From positions 22,107,390-22,171,389 of the forward strand of contig CM038911.1 in assembly GCA_021904315.1 (NCBI GenBank): a stretch of 64,000 bases of DNA, read 5' to 3'. A model generated the notes under the pieces. The model ran no database searches. It was not told where the DNA came from and saw nothing but the letters and a program-made list of their open reading frames with translations. Below, piece after piece: positions 36,601 to 48,480 of the stretch. The stretch is from Sphagnum magellanicum. Lineage: Eukaryota > Streptophyta > Sphagnopsida > Sphagnales > Sphagnaceae. The translations under genes and the position numbers were made by a program. The number at the start of each line of letters is the position of its first letter. Positions within the stretch are counted from its first letter, which is position 1.

Positions 36601-39600
36601 ATGATAAGAGTGAATGGTCTGGTAATGAGGTTGGACTTACGGGATTTATGCATGCCTTTTGCTAGCAGAGGCAGAAGAGACTCTTTGTAAGCGATGGCTA
36701 GAAAAGAGATTGTGGATGAGCAGACAGCCTTTGATGTTAGCATCATCTGTCCCAATCTGATCACCTGCACACTGAGTTCAACCAAATCAATTCTGATCTC
36801 AATTAAGCTCCAGAAAGCAGTTGTGTGTTGTACTTTACAAAAAAGGCCAATCACCTATCCACTAAACAATTATGGTTCTTCTTCATATGGAAAATGCATG
36901 GATCCCACTTTGAGGTATATATGGAAAGCTTACCTTGAGTACCCTCAGAGTTTCGGGAATTGATTTGGGGGTTTTGAGAATGCGATGGAATGGTGGCATC
37001 CAGCAGCTCTCCAGCAAGATCTTCAATGCCTGCAGATTGAATGTCAGTCAGTCCTTTTCCAATGCTTTGTCCAAGTATATCTGGCTCTAGACATACCTTC
37101 TCAACTGGGGAGGAAACTACAAGTAAAAAACTGCACAAAATTCAGTGTCTTAAAGCTTTATACCTCAGGATGCCGAGCACATTGAGATTCTAAATCATCC
37201 AGCAACTGAAGCTCCTCCTCAAAGCCCTGGCAAAAGATTACAAATCCTTGTTCATTCTTCTCTTCTGTTATATGAAAAGGGAAATGAATCCATACAGGAT
37301 CCATACAAGTGCATGATGAATATGAGGTATTCAGCTTTGTTTTATGTGAGATCTTGTACTTCTGGGTCTAGAGGAACCTCCAACCCAATGATGATTTTGT
37401 GTGATGAATCCAAAACCCCAATTGAAGCCCACAGTGCACCAGCTGAAGTTCTCATTCAATCACTAGCTGCAGGAATTGTGAAGTGAACCTAACCTTAGGA
37501 CACAAAAGATGCGTCAGGAGTTTCTTTATGATGATGTCTGTATTGAGCACTGATAGACATGCATGTGCCTGCAACTCCAGGAAACTAGGCAGTGGACTGA
37601 TATGCTGATGATCACCTTCCAATTTCTTCTCCAAGCTTTTGAGCAAATTATCGGTACCTCCTGCACAAACAAGTGTATGTGTGTGTGTGTGTTTTTTCCA
37701 GTTTTGTCTAGAAGAAAACCCATCATTGAGTAAGACTCCTTCTTTACAAAGCAGGCTTCCAATGCACTTCCATTCCATGTTCAAGTAGGGTTTTAGAGCA
37801 CAGGATAAACCTCCTGGAACCACATATTATGCAGGATTAGGGATTAGACAGCCTAAAACCCTACACCACTGTGAACCTACCCATAATGTCCCTCAGTCAA
37901 CTCTATGTTTCTAGAAACTGGCCACTTCTTTGGCATCTCCAACTCACCTTCAAGAAGTTGCATTTGGGTCACCATGTGACAAACCAATTCATCATCCACT
38001 GGGAAGTCCAAGCATTGGTTATCGGAGTGGCACAATTTGACACCAACCACCTTGCATGGGAAACGATGCCTATGCAAAAATGGCAATGGCACAAAGAGCT
38101 CAAAGTCGCATAAACACTTTGGGTCTTTTGGAGATTGAGTAGCTGTGGTCACTAACAATGTTGTGAAATTTGACTTCAATTGTCTGTCTCTGCTGGTTCC
38201 CAACTGCAGCCAGCCACCCAACACACAATTTAAGGAAAGCTACTTGATGTCAATGAATGACTCAAGAATAGGAATGGCATGAGAAACAGAAAGAGGGAAG
38301 GATATTGGCTTTCACCTCTTCCAAGCTTGAAATGAGCACATCTGAGCTGAAAAGCATAAATGCGAGGAGCACAGCAATCTCCCTTCGCATACTTGGACAA
38401 GGATGAAAGACCAAAGGCAAGAGACTTTCCATAGAGCTGCTACATGACTCAGATGATAACCACATCCGAACCTCAGATGACGATGTACCATTTGCAGTTG
38501 GTGTGTAAGCAATTAATCTTGTCAACAGACTTAAGCAAACTTCACCAATATGTGGTGGACTTGAACCAGGATCTTCTCTGTGTTTACAATCCTTCTGCCC
38601 AACCAGATTGCCGTCACTATAGCTCCTGCATTGATCTTCAAACAAAGATCAATGGGCCCAATGATTCAAAACGTTTGGGAATAAAAACCTTATCTTCTGA
38701 TCTGCATCTTATGAACCCGAAAATGAAAAGATAGAGAAGGAAATGGCATGTTGCATTTTACACAAACCCACTTATGTCAAAAATGCAAAGCCAATTGATG
38801 GACATGTGTACTACTGAAAAACTCCCCTTTTTTACAATACAAATGCCAACCCTGGGTACTAGGCTTTTTGTGTGTGTTACCACAGTATTTGCCTCTGTGA
38901 AAACAAGGTTCGTTCTTCATCAAGATCATCAGCTCACTCACCAACTCATGCACTAAATCCACGTCACTATCAAGAGCCATCTGCAACAATGGTTCTCCAA
39001 GCAGGTTTGTAATCTGCTCAACAGCTGTCCTTTGTAAATGATCCCCAATGGAGGCAGATTTAAAGATCCCAAGAAACCCCCTCAAGCTTTGCATGTGACC
39101 AGACATGTCTTTGTTGGGTGGACTGTCATAGCTTGGGTGACTAGTTGGGTTCACAGCAGCAGCTGCTGGCATGTGAAGGATCTGCTTCATGCAGAGGCAA
39201 TGCTTGAAAGGATCAGCTGAAGAAGACTCATCAATGGGAACCAGTGTCACCTCTCCATTATCCAGCCTCAAGAGGTCCACCCCTTTAAACCACCATGGCA
39301 CATGATTAACTCGGAGGCAGGAGTCAGAGAGAGCTACCAACAATTGCTTTGCTGCTCGCTGCCGGAAAGAAGATTTTGCTGAGAAAAGTGGCCTTAAAAT
39401 ATATGCAAATTCCGACCATGTTTTTATCAAGTGTTTCTTTTGATGGGGCTTGCATCCCATCCAATCAGATGCCATTGAGTTTATGACAAGGAGAGACACT
39501 TGATTTACCACCTGACCCGCCTCTGGCAATGGAGCACAACATGTCATCCAGGGGATGCCAGGAAGCAGCTCACTTCTTTCATTTTGTGTCAGGTCCTTCA

Positions 39601-42600
39601 CATACATATGTAAAACCTCTGCTGCTTGCTGCAAAAAAAGTTTCTCCACATTCCTCTGAATCAGGCAGGGCCTCCACAAATGGTGCACTATGAACAAATG
39701 AAATGACAAAAACAAAAAGAACAACAACAACAACAGTGGAGCACAATTTTTAACCTTGCAAGTTGTTGATTCATGAAGACCAAGGCCAATTATCTCTGCC
39801 ATGATTCTCGGATCCTTGAGAACTGCTTTGTTGAGGAGGTTTTGAGAAATGGGTTTGTCCTCATCATCACCAGCAGCACTAAGAAGATTGTTGCCAAACC
39901 CAATTCTGCCCTCAGTCTCAGGAGAGGACTGATTGCAGAAAGCCCGCATCAGGGAAAATCTTCTTTGGTTCTCACATTGGGTTTGATTTGAGCCTGGTGA
40001 CAATGATGATATCTGTTCATAACATGGTTTCCTATTGCACCGAAGAGATCCTTCCATCAAAGCATCATATGCTGAAACACGAACACTTGCCACTTGGTGT
40101 GAAATGAGAAAGAAGCACAGTGACCTTGCCTGGAGAGAGACAGAGAGAAAGAAATAAAAACATGAAACAGAACATAAAATCAAATGAGGTGACAACACAT
40201 TTCCCCTTTGATGGTATTGAGCCAAAGCAAAAAATGGGTATGAGCCTGTGGCCTGCACCCATTGTACACAAGATGAAATGCAGCACTTGCCATAGGAGAA
40301 AGAAACATAAAAAAAACATTTGCCAATAGATACATCCCAGCAGCTGTTTCATACCATCCTTCTACATGAAGGGAAAAAAAAATCAAACTAACCTGGTGTA
40401 CTAACTTGTTGAATGATGCCTGCAAATTGGAAATTTGGGCCTCTGATGACGATGACAATGACGGTGAGAAGTGTGCAGAGCTCCCTTGCTTACGAGCTCT
40501 CTGCCTCCTCGGGCTTCTTAGTGGGCTTCTTGGGCTTCTTGGGCTCTGACAAAATCCAGGGCTTTGTTGTATCTTGCTACAAGACACTTGAGCAATCTGC
40601 AGTTGGGTATCATCTGCCTCCATTTCAAGCAAATCAAGCGTCACAAACATGAATTCAGCAACAAGAGAGGGAGCTTGTTCCACAGTGTACAGGAGAAATG
40701 GAACTACTTTCACCATACTGGCAAGCCATTGCTGCCCCTCCTCAAGGTTGATGATAGAGGAGGGTATCATGGTTTTGTTGGGCACAACTGGGTTTTTCCA
40801 CCCAGCAATTGCCGACTTTGCTGCAGTCAGGGCTTTGGCAGCTCCATTCAGAGCTGAGTAGGCTTCTCCAGCAGTGCAGTATGTCCGATAAAAATCTGGG
40901 TCCAGAAACTTGAGGTGCAGCAAAATCTGCACAGAAACACAGAAGACTTGAAAAACCCATCCAACCTAAAAGCAAAGAGCTTTCAAAAGGAACCTAAACA
41001 GTACAAATGGCAGAAGATCCTCAAAATTCCCAATATGATGACAGAAAGAGAGGCAGCAATTGTGAGCCAATTTGCAAGAATGTATTTTTATTGCAGATGA
41101 GTCTCTTACTTGATTATGGATGCCAAAATTGCAGGCTCCTAGAATGGCATCCCCACCTAACAAGGTGAAGGCTTTGACAAGGGGACAGGGCAAGAGACCC
41201 GCAACATCTTGGGTGGCAGGGAGAAGGGAAACTAAATCAGCTGCAAAGCCCAAAATGTTCAACAGTGGAATGCACTGCTTGGCCTTGCTACTCATATTAA
41301 TATTCTCCTGATCAGCCATCTTGTTGTTGCCATTATTCCTCCTCCTCCTGCAAACAAGAACCTCCAGGTTGTGCATGTCGGAACTGAAAGCTTGAAGTGC
41401 ATCACACAGGGACTGAAAATATTGTGTGTATTGTACCTGGACCTGCAATCATATAATGCAGCAAGAGAAAAAAAGAGTACAACAATGGTAGTAGGTAAGC
41501 ATGCAAAGGAAGGAATCACAGGTGTTTCTGCAGCCTACAGGGTTTAGGGTTTAGCCTGTGGAGTTCACAACAGTTTGAAACAAAAATTATACATGGAGTT
41601 TTATCTCACACGTACCTTCTCACTCAAGCACTCCTCATGATCTGCAGGTGGCTGTAACAAAGGCAGAAGCTCTCTTAAGATGGGAAATGTGATTCGGTGG
41701 TACTGATGGTCTGTGAGCAGTACAAGAAGCTGAAGCATGATCAAATGCACTGTTCGGCCCACAGAAAGCACTGGCCTCTTCTCTGCTACAAAGCTGCGTA
41801 AGTTATCACTCTCTGCTTGAACCAGATCCTCAGATCTTGTTGAGATCCCACAAACATTGCAGCAAGAAGTGGGATTCAAGGCACCAAGTTTGGCATTGTA
41901 GACAGGATAGCTTCCTTTCACATCTGTGGCACCTGAACAAATACTGATTCAACTCACTCCTGAGCACTGATCCCTTATCTGTGTTCTACACAGTAATGTA
42001 TCTAGATCATGGTAACAAGGTAACATCATGACATCCTGTGTTCGTGGTTCAAAACCCATTTCATATGCTTTTGAATTACAGTTCAGACAAGGTAGTAGTA
42101 GCAATTTAGCAGCAATTGGGAAAGAAGGAAAAGACTTGTGAGTGAAGTGTGCTTCATCTTTAACCTGTACATGATGGGTGCCCTTCACCATAATGAGAAT
42201 TATTCTTGTGGCAACATTTTGTTTCCATTTCCGGATGGACTTGAAATGCAGCTTCAGATGCCAGATGAAGGGCAGCCTGCCAAAATCTCAAAATCTGGCT
42301 ACTGTCAAATTTGAGCATAAAATTGACGTATAAAACTGTTGTTTTTCTTTATATCTAGCAACAAACAAATATATCATTTGTTGTTCCACACTAAGTAGGT
42401 TGAATGCAATATTTTGGTGGTGGATTCAGTGCTCGATCAATCAACAGTGAGAACCATGGTCAAACCAAAAAGAAGAAAGCTAACAGGAACCCCAAAATAA
42501 ACCAAAAATCAAAAACCACTTCATCATTTCTCTTTTCAAGAATTCAACAATTGACCTAAAGGTTGTAACCAACACTGGATTGAAAAACAGGAAAAACCCT

Positions 42601-45439
42601 AAACTCAAACTCCAAACCCTTTGAAAAAAAATAAAAATTGGACTGGTGCTATTGACATGTTAGGCAGTGAGAGCAAGGAAAAAATGTGACAAAGGGGGGA
42701 GAGGAGTTGGGGGGGGAGATGTATGAACCTTTAGCTGGTGCACAAGGTCGTATAAGAACTCAAGAGCCATAAGCTTCAGAGCATGGTCAATGTTCTTCTG
42801 GAACAATGTCAACAAGCTCTGCACAAATGATACAAGCATTTCATAATAGGTTAAAATTGTTAGGCAAAATATGCAAAAAATTGTATACATATTGCAAAAG
42901 CACCCATAATCCTAGACTCATGATTCTCTCTCCAATGGTATGTTCAAGATGTCACAGGCCTTCAAGGTCCATTACTTACCACTTCAAAATGAATAATGGC
43001 CCAGTTACAGGAGCTTAACAAAAGGACAAGGACCCAGGACTGTGCCTCATGCAGATAGTAGGCCGACCACAATTTGGGGAATGCCTTAGATGATTGGGCT
43101 TTTTTCTTACCTGCAAAATATTGTACTTCTGCAAAATAGCTTCTGGATAGAAATCGATAACCACAGCTTCTCTTAAGTCCAGGATGGTCTTTTTGATATC
43201 AGCAACATCTTCACAGTACTGGAGTGTCACTGGAGGCATTCACGAGTAAATGGACAACCCAAATCCCACATAATGTGGATCAAAAAATCAGTCTCAAAAA
43301 TTGGTTCTCCTCACATAACATTTTTCTGACAATCATTACCAATCTCATTGTTTGCCAAATTCCATTGCCCACTAGCTGCTCTGATACAACCAGCCATGTC
43401 TAAGGGCACATTTTTCCATGAGTGCCCACTCACCCACTATTTGTACTTCTTTTGTACATGGACTCCAAGAGTGGGGGAAAAAAGAAAGTGTACTATTGAT
43501 ATCAAAGAGATACTTGTCGTCCACCAAGTCCAGTTCAACACAGGGCAAGCTTGGCCCCATCGAGTTGCATTCTGCTGCCCAACCCAATGTTGTGCTTAGA
43601 AGTGGTCCTTCTTGAGTGTGTCAACTTTCATACTTGGCAATTTCACTTCCTATTGGAGCAGTGAAAACAATCAATCAATAAATCAATATTGGCTACTATG
43701 TCAAAATCCATGAACCACCCACCACATGGCATTTGTATTGTGACTTGCACAAATTAATGCAGGGCCACTGCAACCGGGTGGTGATGATCAATCTTACTTA
43801 CCATCATTTGTGCCTTGTGATTGTTTCTTGTTGCTGCTCTGTCTAGTACAAGAGCAAGTCGAACGAGCAGAAGAATCTGGCCTGGAGCAGCAACACTTCT
43901 GGACATGACAGATATGATTGTGTGCTGTATGATATTGATCATGTAAATTGCCATCCTCTACTTGCCCATCCTGCAAACCCTAGTATAACAAATGAGTCTT
44001 AGAACTACAAGCAAAATGGAAATAGCTGGGGGACACTATGTGAAGATGATGATGATGATGATGGCTTTGCAGGATTGATGATGATCAGTCTAGGCTACCT
44101 CTTCACTTTGATGGCCTTTGACAAAAGCAACAGTAGTGGCACATGACAACAAATGCCATTTCAATGGGCAAAGCCAGGAGGCATAAGATTGCAATATTCC
44201 AAATGGGGACTGAAGATTCTCAAGCAAAGGTAGGAAGGGTTGATGATCTCCTCAGGTACCTGCTTGAAGTAGAATGGGTCGGTTGAAACACTGAAGCTGG
44301 AATCCTTTGTGAGTGGAGGAGGAGATCTCAAACCAGCAGATTTGGTCCCAAACTTAGCCCCATAATCCAGCGGTGAGGCTACCTGGCTGCTTAGGAGGCA
44401 AGAGCTGCCATTGGGAGAGGATGTAGATTCAGAAGGTTGACAAAGTATGTAGATGAGCGTGTTGATCATAGGTACAAGGGAACTGCAGCTCTCAGCACGC
44501 AAGTGGACCATGAATTCCAAAGCACCAAGGCTCACAAGATGAAGTCGAGCATTGACATCCTGTCACCATCACAGAAAACAAAAGGCACCATCATAATTGT
44601 AAGTGGATAAAATACACAACAGTACATTGGATGTAGGAGGCATTGAAGTCATCATGAGCTTGCACTCCTCAATTGCAAAATATATGTCTATCTCAAGCAG
44701 AGATATGTACTCTTCATAGTACAACATGCATCCTTAACACCCATGCAGGGCTTGCATGCAAAAAAAGAAAAATGACAACAAAATCTTAGGATTCGAGACG
44801 TGTGCTTGAGGGTTAAAGAGAATTCTTCGACATGCCTCGGCAAGTTTGATAAGGGAGGAAATGACCAAGCCTTCATGTGAGACTGCAGGTAGATTAAACC
44901 ACTCCAAGAGATTGCGCAATAAAGCATCTGTGACATGTGGAGTTGAGTTGTAGTAGTAGGACAGATCAACCATGTTGGTGTCAAGCATCACCCGCAATTG
45001 CTCCAATGCTTTGATGCGAACTTCCAATTCTGGATGGCCTGAAAAACAACCACCACCACCACCACCACCACCCCGGATCATTATCACCTCATTGAGAATA
45101 ATACCCAAGATTGAGAAACAGCTCAGGCAAAAATTTCAGCATGTCAAAGAAGAAGTGATGATGATGAGACAGACCCATCTCATTCATTCCAGCAGCTCAA
45201 AAATTATCCCAGCAAAAAAAGTGGCAATAACTATTCTTGCTGGGACAATTGAAATAGAAGAAGATGAAGAAGAAGGAAAGAAGGAAAGAAAGGGAAGGTT
45301 GGGAGCCATGATACAAACCAAGGTCTTTGATGATTAGCTGGAAGTGATCATGGTCTGCAGTCCCATTGTTTTTCACTGCAAATGCATTATTCCTTTGCAG
45401 ATTGAGGATTGACTTATAACTCAAAGGAACTGTGGCCAT
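30668..45439 (-). CDS. RTTN: Rotatin, centriole/basal-body assembly protein, 26 exons
   Basis: Rotatin (Ana3 in Drosophila) is a large armadillo/HEAT-type centriolar protein needed for centriole elongation and cilia. Exons (high to low): 45439-45319, 45038-44800, 44559-44260, 43970-43802, 43229-43111, 42818-42729, 42276-42165, 41932-41616, 41442-41110, 40926-40393, 40129-39755, 39628-38881, 38635-38316, 38203-37948, 37660-37494, 37226-37164, 37029-36934, 36764-36641, 36499-36336, 36113-35590, 35363-34322, 34078-33251, 32963-32818, 32686-31951, 31623-31384, 31111-30668. All are GT-AG, phases close, total 8,607 nt (2,868 aa; human about 2,226). Exons 1-3 give the RTTN_N domain across two junctions (FQLIIKDLG, HPELEVRIKALEQL, LLEWFNLPAVS, SLGALEFMVHL). 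The C-terminus has SQSAKEFAVLSGIPASLV and YSASAIWAITFNEHKIAS, both rotatin-like. Weak points: start (also 45454, 45463), exon 2 donor, exon 12, 20 and 23 acceptors. Confidence 0.9.
40470..40570 (-). other. Basic SP/SR-rich insert in rotatin exon 10
   Basis: Inside the 178-codon exon 10 the protein contains repeated SPR units (CQSPRSPRSPLRSPRRQRAR), a low-complexity basic stretch rich in Ser-Pro. Such segments are typical disordered linkers and possible proline-directed kinase targets. It contributes to this protein being longer than animal rotatin. Confidence 0.7.
41995..42066 (+). repeat. tRNA-like (SINE-type) relic in rotatin intron 7
   Basis: Within the 232-bp intron 41933-42164, antisense to the gene, tagatcatggtaa at about 42003 resembles a pol III A box and ggttcaaaacc at 42046-42056 fits the B box consensus GGTTCRANNCC. 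The intervening atgacatcctgtgttcg resembles a decayed anticodon and variable region. The acceptor arm does not pair, so this is a relic, probably of a SINE, not a working tRNA. Confidence 0.45.
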
Positions 45440-45835
45440 GTTCAATTTATGCATGGCATGCATGCAAGCACAAAAATTAAAAAATGTGTGCAGCAATCAA
45501 TATTCCCAACAACTTCTTCTGTTGTTGTGTGATTGCTTGCTGGCTGGCTGGCTGACAAACAAACTGCTGAAAGAAAGAAACTTCTTTTTAACATTGCAGC
45601 AATTAGACTACATCTTCATCTTCATCTTCTTCATCTTCTTCTTCATCATCATCAGCATCATCAGCATCATCATGTCTTCTTCTTCTTCTTCTTCTTCTTC
45701 TTTCTTCTGCACAAATCTCCTCCTCTTGTCCTTTGGTGCTCAAAATCTCCCAACTTTTGTTGGCAGCAAATTTAGGTGGAAATTTTTTTGTGTGAAATTT
45801 TTTTAGGGTTTGTTGATGATGGTGGATGGAGAGTG
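45440..45835 (-). promoter_or_regulatory. Rotatin 5' leader/promoter region with GAA/GAT-rich tract
   Basis: Upstream of the rotatin start. At 45609-45705 the gene sense is almost pure (GAA/GAT)n, read as catctt and cttctt units on the plus strand. Purine-rich GAA tracts are common in plant 5' UTRs. The transcription start was not identified. Confidence 0.4.
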
Positions 45836-48179
45836 AGTAAATTTGGGATTCAGTTAGGTTTTCAAATTTTGGAGAAAATGGGTTAATTTCCCCCTTTTTA
45901 ATTTAATTTAATTTAATTTTCTTGTTGTTTTCAAGTGATGTGAAAAACTCAAAATCAAATCAAAATAAAAAAGGGTGCAACTTTATTGAAATTTTTAGTT
46001 TTATAAAAAAATATTTATGTATTTAAAGTAAATTAATAGGGTGCTTAGAATTGGATTATGAGAATCTTTTTTATAATTTTTTTCAAAAATGTTTTAGGAA
46101 TGTGTCAAACTTGAGGTTCCATTACATGGTTGATTGTTTGAAACAATAGAAATTTTTTTTGAATTTACAAACAACTTCTATTTTTTTTTAGTTACATAAA
46201 ACACTTAGGTCTTACCATGTAAATTTCTTCCACTAAATTTCCAATACATATGTTTGTATTAACAAATATTATGCATTTTATGAAATAGTAGCAATTTCAA
46301 AATTAAATTCACATAGAATAATCACTCTTCACCATAAGAAAAATGTTTCTACATGTTTTATACAAGCTTTTTTATGAATATACTTTGGCAACAAATTGAA
46401 CCTTATATCATTCCCTTTGAGTCATTTGACTTGTATTTGAAATTATAATCGCATTTACAATAAATTGTTGTTAAAAAAATCATTGATCTACTTACATAGC
46501 CCCATGTAAATGTTTTGGGTGTGTAATTGTATATACCATATACCTCTAATGGCTACACATATTTGCAATCCATACTTGGGTGATATGCATTATTAATGAC
46601 AATCAATTGATGAAAAAAATGAATAGATTTTTTGGATTCAACAAATATATTGAATGGCATTGCATTGCATGCAACCTGAATTGAATTGGATTTATATTTA
46701 ATTTTATTGAATTTTAATTCAACAATTGGATTAAGAATGAATTCAAATTCAAATTCAAATTCAAATTCAATTGAAGATAAATGAGATGTAGATTGATGGA
46801 AAAGAAGGTATTGAAAATCTATTCATGAATATGGTGTTGGAAAAAAAAACCCTTAAAACAACACATCCAAAAAAACACCTTTCCATGTTTCTTTACTCAA
46901 GAATTAATGGGCTAAACATATTCCACTTTGGAATTTGTCAACGTCATGACTACAACTTATGGAACTCAAAATTGTCCTACCTAAACTAGCTTTGATGAAT
47001 CATCATCATCACTAGAATTGATTATTTGTGGGTGCATCCCAAAGCTCAATGTTTTTTTTCGCAATCAATCACTTTGATTGGCCTTTGAAAAATTGTTATT
47101 TTTTAATGTTCTTCAAATATAAGCTTTTGTTAGCTACCATCACAAAATTGTGGGAAGGGCTTCTCTTAATCCACCTATATACAATACAAGCTCACATTTT
47201 TGGGCAAAGGATATGGAAGAAATTGTGATGTTATTAGGGAATATCTTGGGTGCATGTTGTCCCACCACATTACTTGAGTAAAATTTCCATTCCTAACTTT
47301 GTTCATCACCATTTTTGGCCACATGATCAACTTTTATAAACTCCAAAATGCCTTGAAAGAGTTGAAGACCAAGACATCTAATGAAAAAGGGTTTCAAATA
47401 ATTATATTACAAAGTGACCAAGTCTTGGCACAATTAAAAGCAACAGATGGACATGCCACTCAAAATGTATTCAAAAGACGGAAAACCTTGGAAAGGTTGG
47501 CACAAAGGTGAAAGTCTTGTAATCACAATTTGTTGATTTTTCCAACATGGTGAGTGGTTGCATACTACAATGGACCATGATGGAAGTCACAGTGGTAATT
47601 TTTTTTGGATTTGAAAAATGTTCTTACATGCAATTTTAAATTCTTGTTGAATATAACAAAAAGGGACTCACGTATGTGAAACTAACACATGAAGTACATA
47701 AACATTGAAAAAAACACATCAAAATCATGAATGCTCAACTAGTAATGGACTTTACAATCTTGGTGAAACAGTGTGTCATGGACTATAAAATCTTGGGTAT
47801 GGACTTTTATCTCACAATGTGTTTATGCAATGTATGTGAAACTTTGGGTTATAAAATATTTGAAGTTTAGGACATTAAAGGTTCATTTAATGAATGAAAC
47901 ATTGTCTTAATTTTTGTGTTCCATAACATCAAATATGCAACCCCTGAAATATTTTGCAAAGTCCATAAAGGCATAAAAAATGTTGATTTTCTTGATTTTG
48001 TTTCAAGGAAGACCTTTAGAATGGTTTTCAACATGGTGGCCCCCCAAAAAACTTGGAAAATTTTGAATTTTTGGAATGAAAATTAGCACGGTCAATTTTA
48101 AATCAATTTTGAATACACTAGAAATGGACTTTCAAAAGGGACTTTGATTTGTTGATTTTGGTCCACTTCAATATATTTT

Positions 48180-48480
48180 CACCCTAGCACGAAAAATGAT
48201 GGTTAGCAATGATGACCAAAAAATTCTAATCAAGGAAAATATGGAGATTATCATAAATAAACAATTTAAGCTTAGGAATTTAAAAGTGGCCAAAAACCTT
48301 AAAGTTCTAACAAATGCATAATTCAAAGCAAAAGTTAGGAAGGTGTTAGACTTATAGCTAAAAGTTCGCATCCTAATCATAGTCAATTGGGTCATCAACT
48401 TGGTTGCCAATGATTTCATATGTGGAGTTTACATGGCATTTGTGCAAGAAGTTAATTAGAATAGATATTGCACCCTAAAA
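48180..48480 (+). pseudogene. Decayed protein-coding stretch, identity unknown
   Basis: A single plus-strand frame reads TLARKMMVSNDDQK, ENMEIIINKQFKLRNLKV, FKAKVRKVLDL, LKVRILIIVNWVINLVANDF and GVYMAFVQEVN, about 100 codons interrupted only by TAA/TAG codons one step from CAA or CAG. More open segments follow on the same strand to about 49450 in other frames. It looks like an old transposon gene; I do not recognise it. Confidence 0.35.

Noticed and set aside
38900..40258. One continuous 493-codon rotatin exon
   Set aside because: The frame is open, but 39754-39629 encodes a Leu/Phe-rich stretch bounded by AAG|GTTAA and a CTTTTTTTGCAG acceptor, so it is better read as a 126-bp in-frame intron.
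41539..41555. Interstitial telomere array (gggttta) in rotatin intron 8
   Set aside because: Only about two units; similar short telo-box words occur at 4839 and 28434, so it is not a telomeric array.
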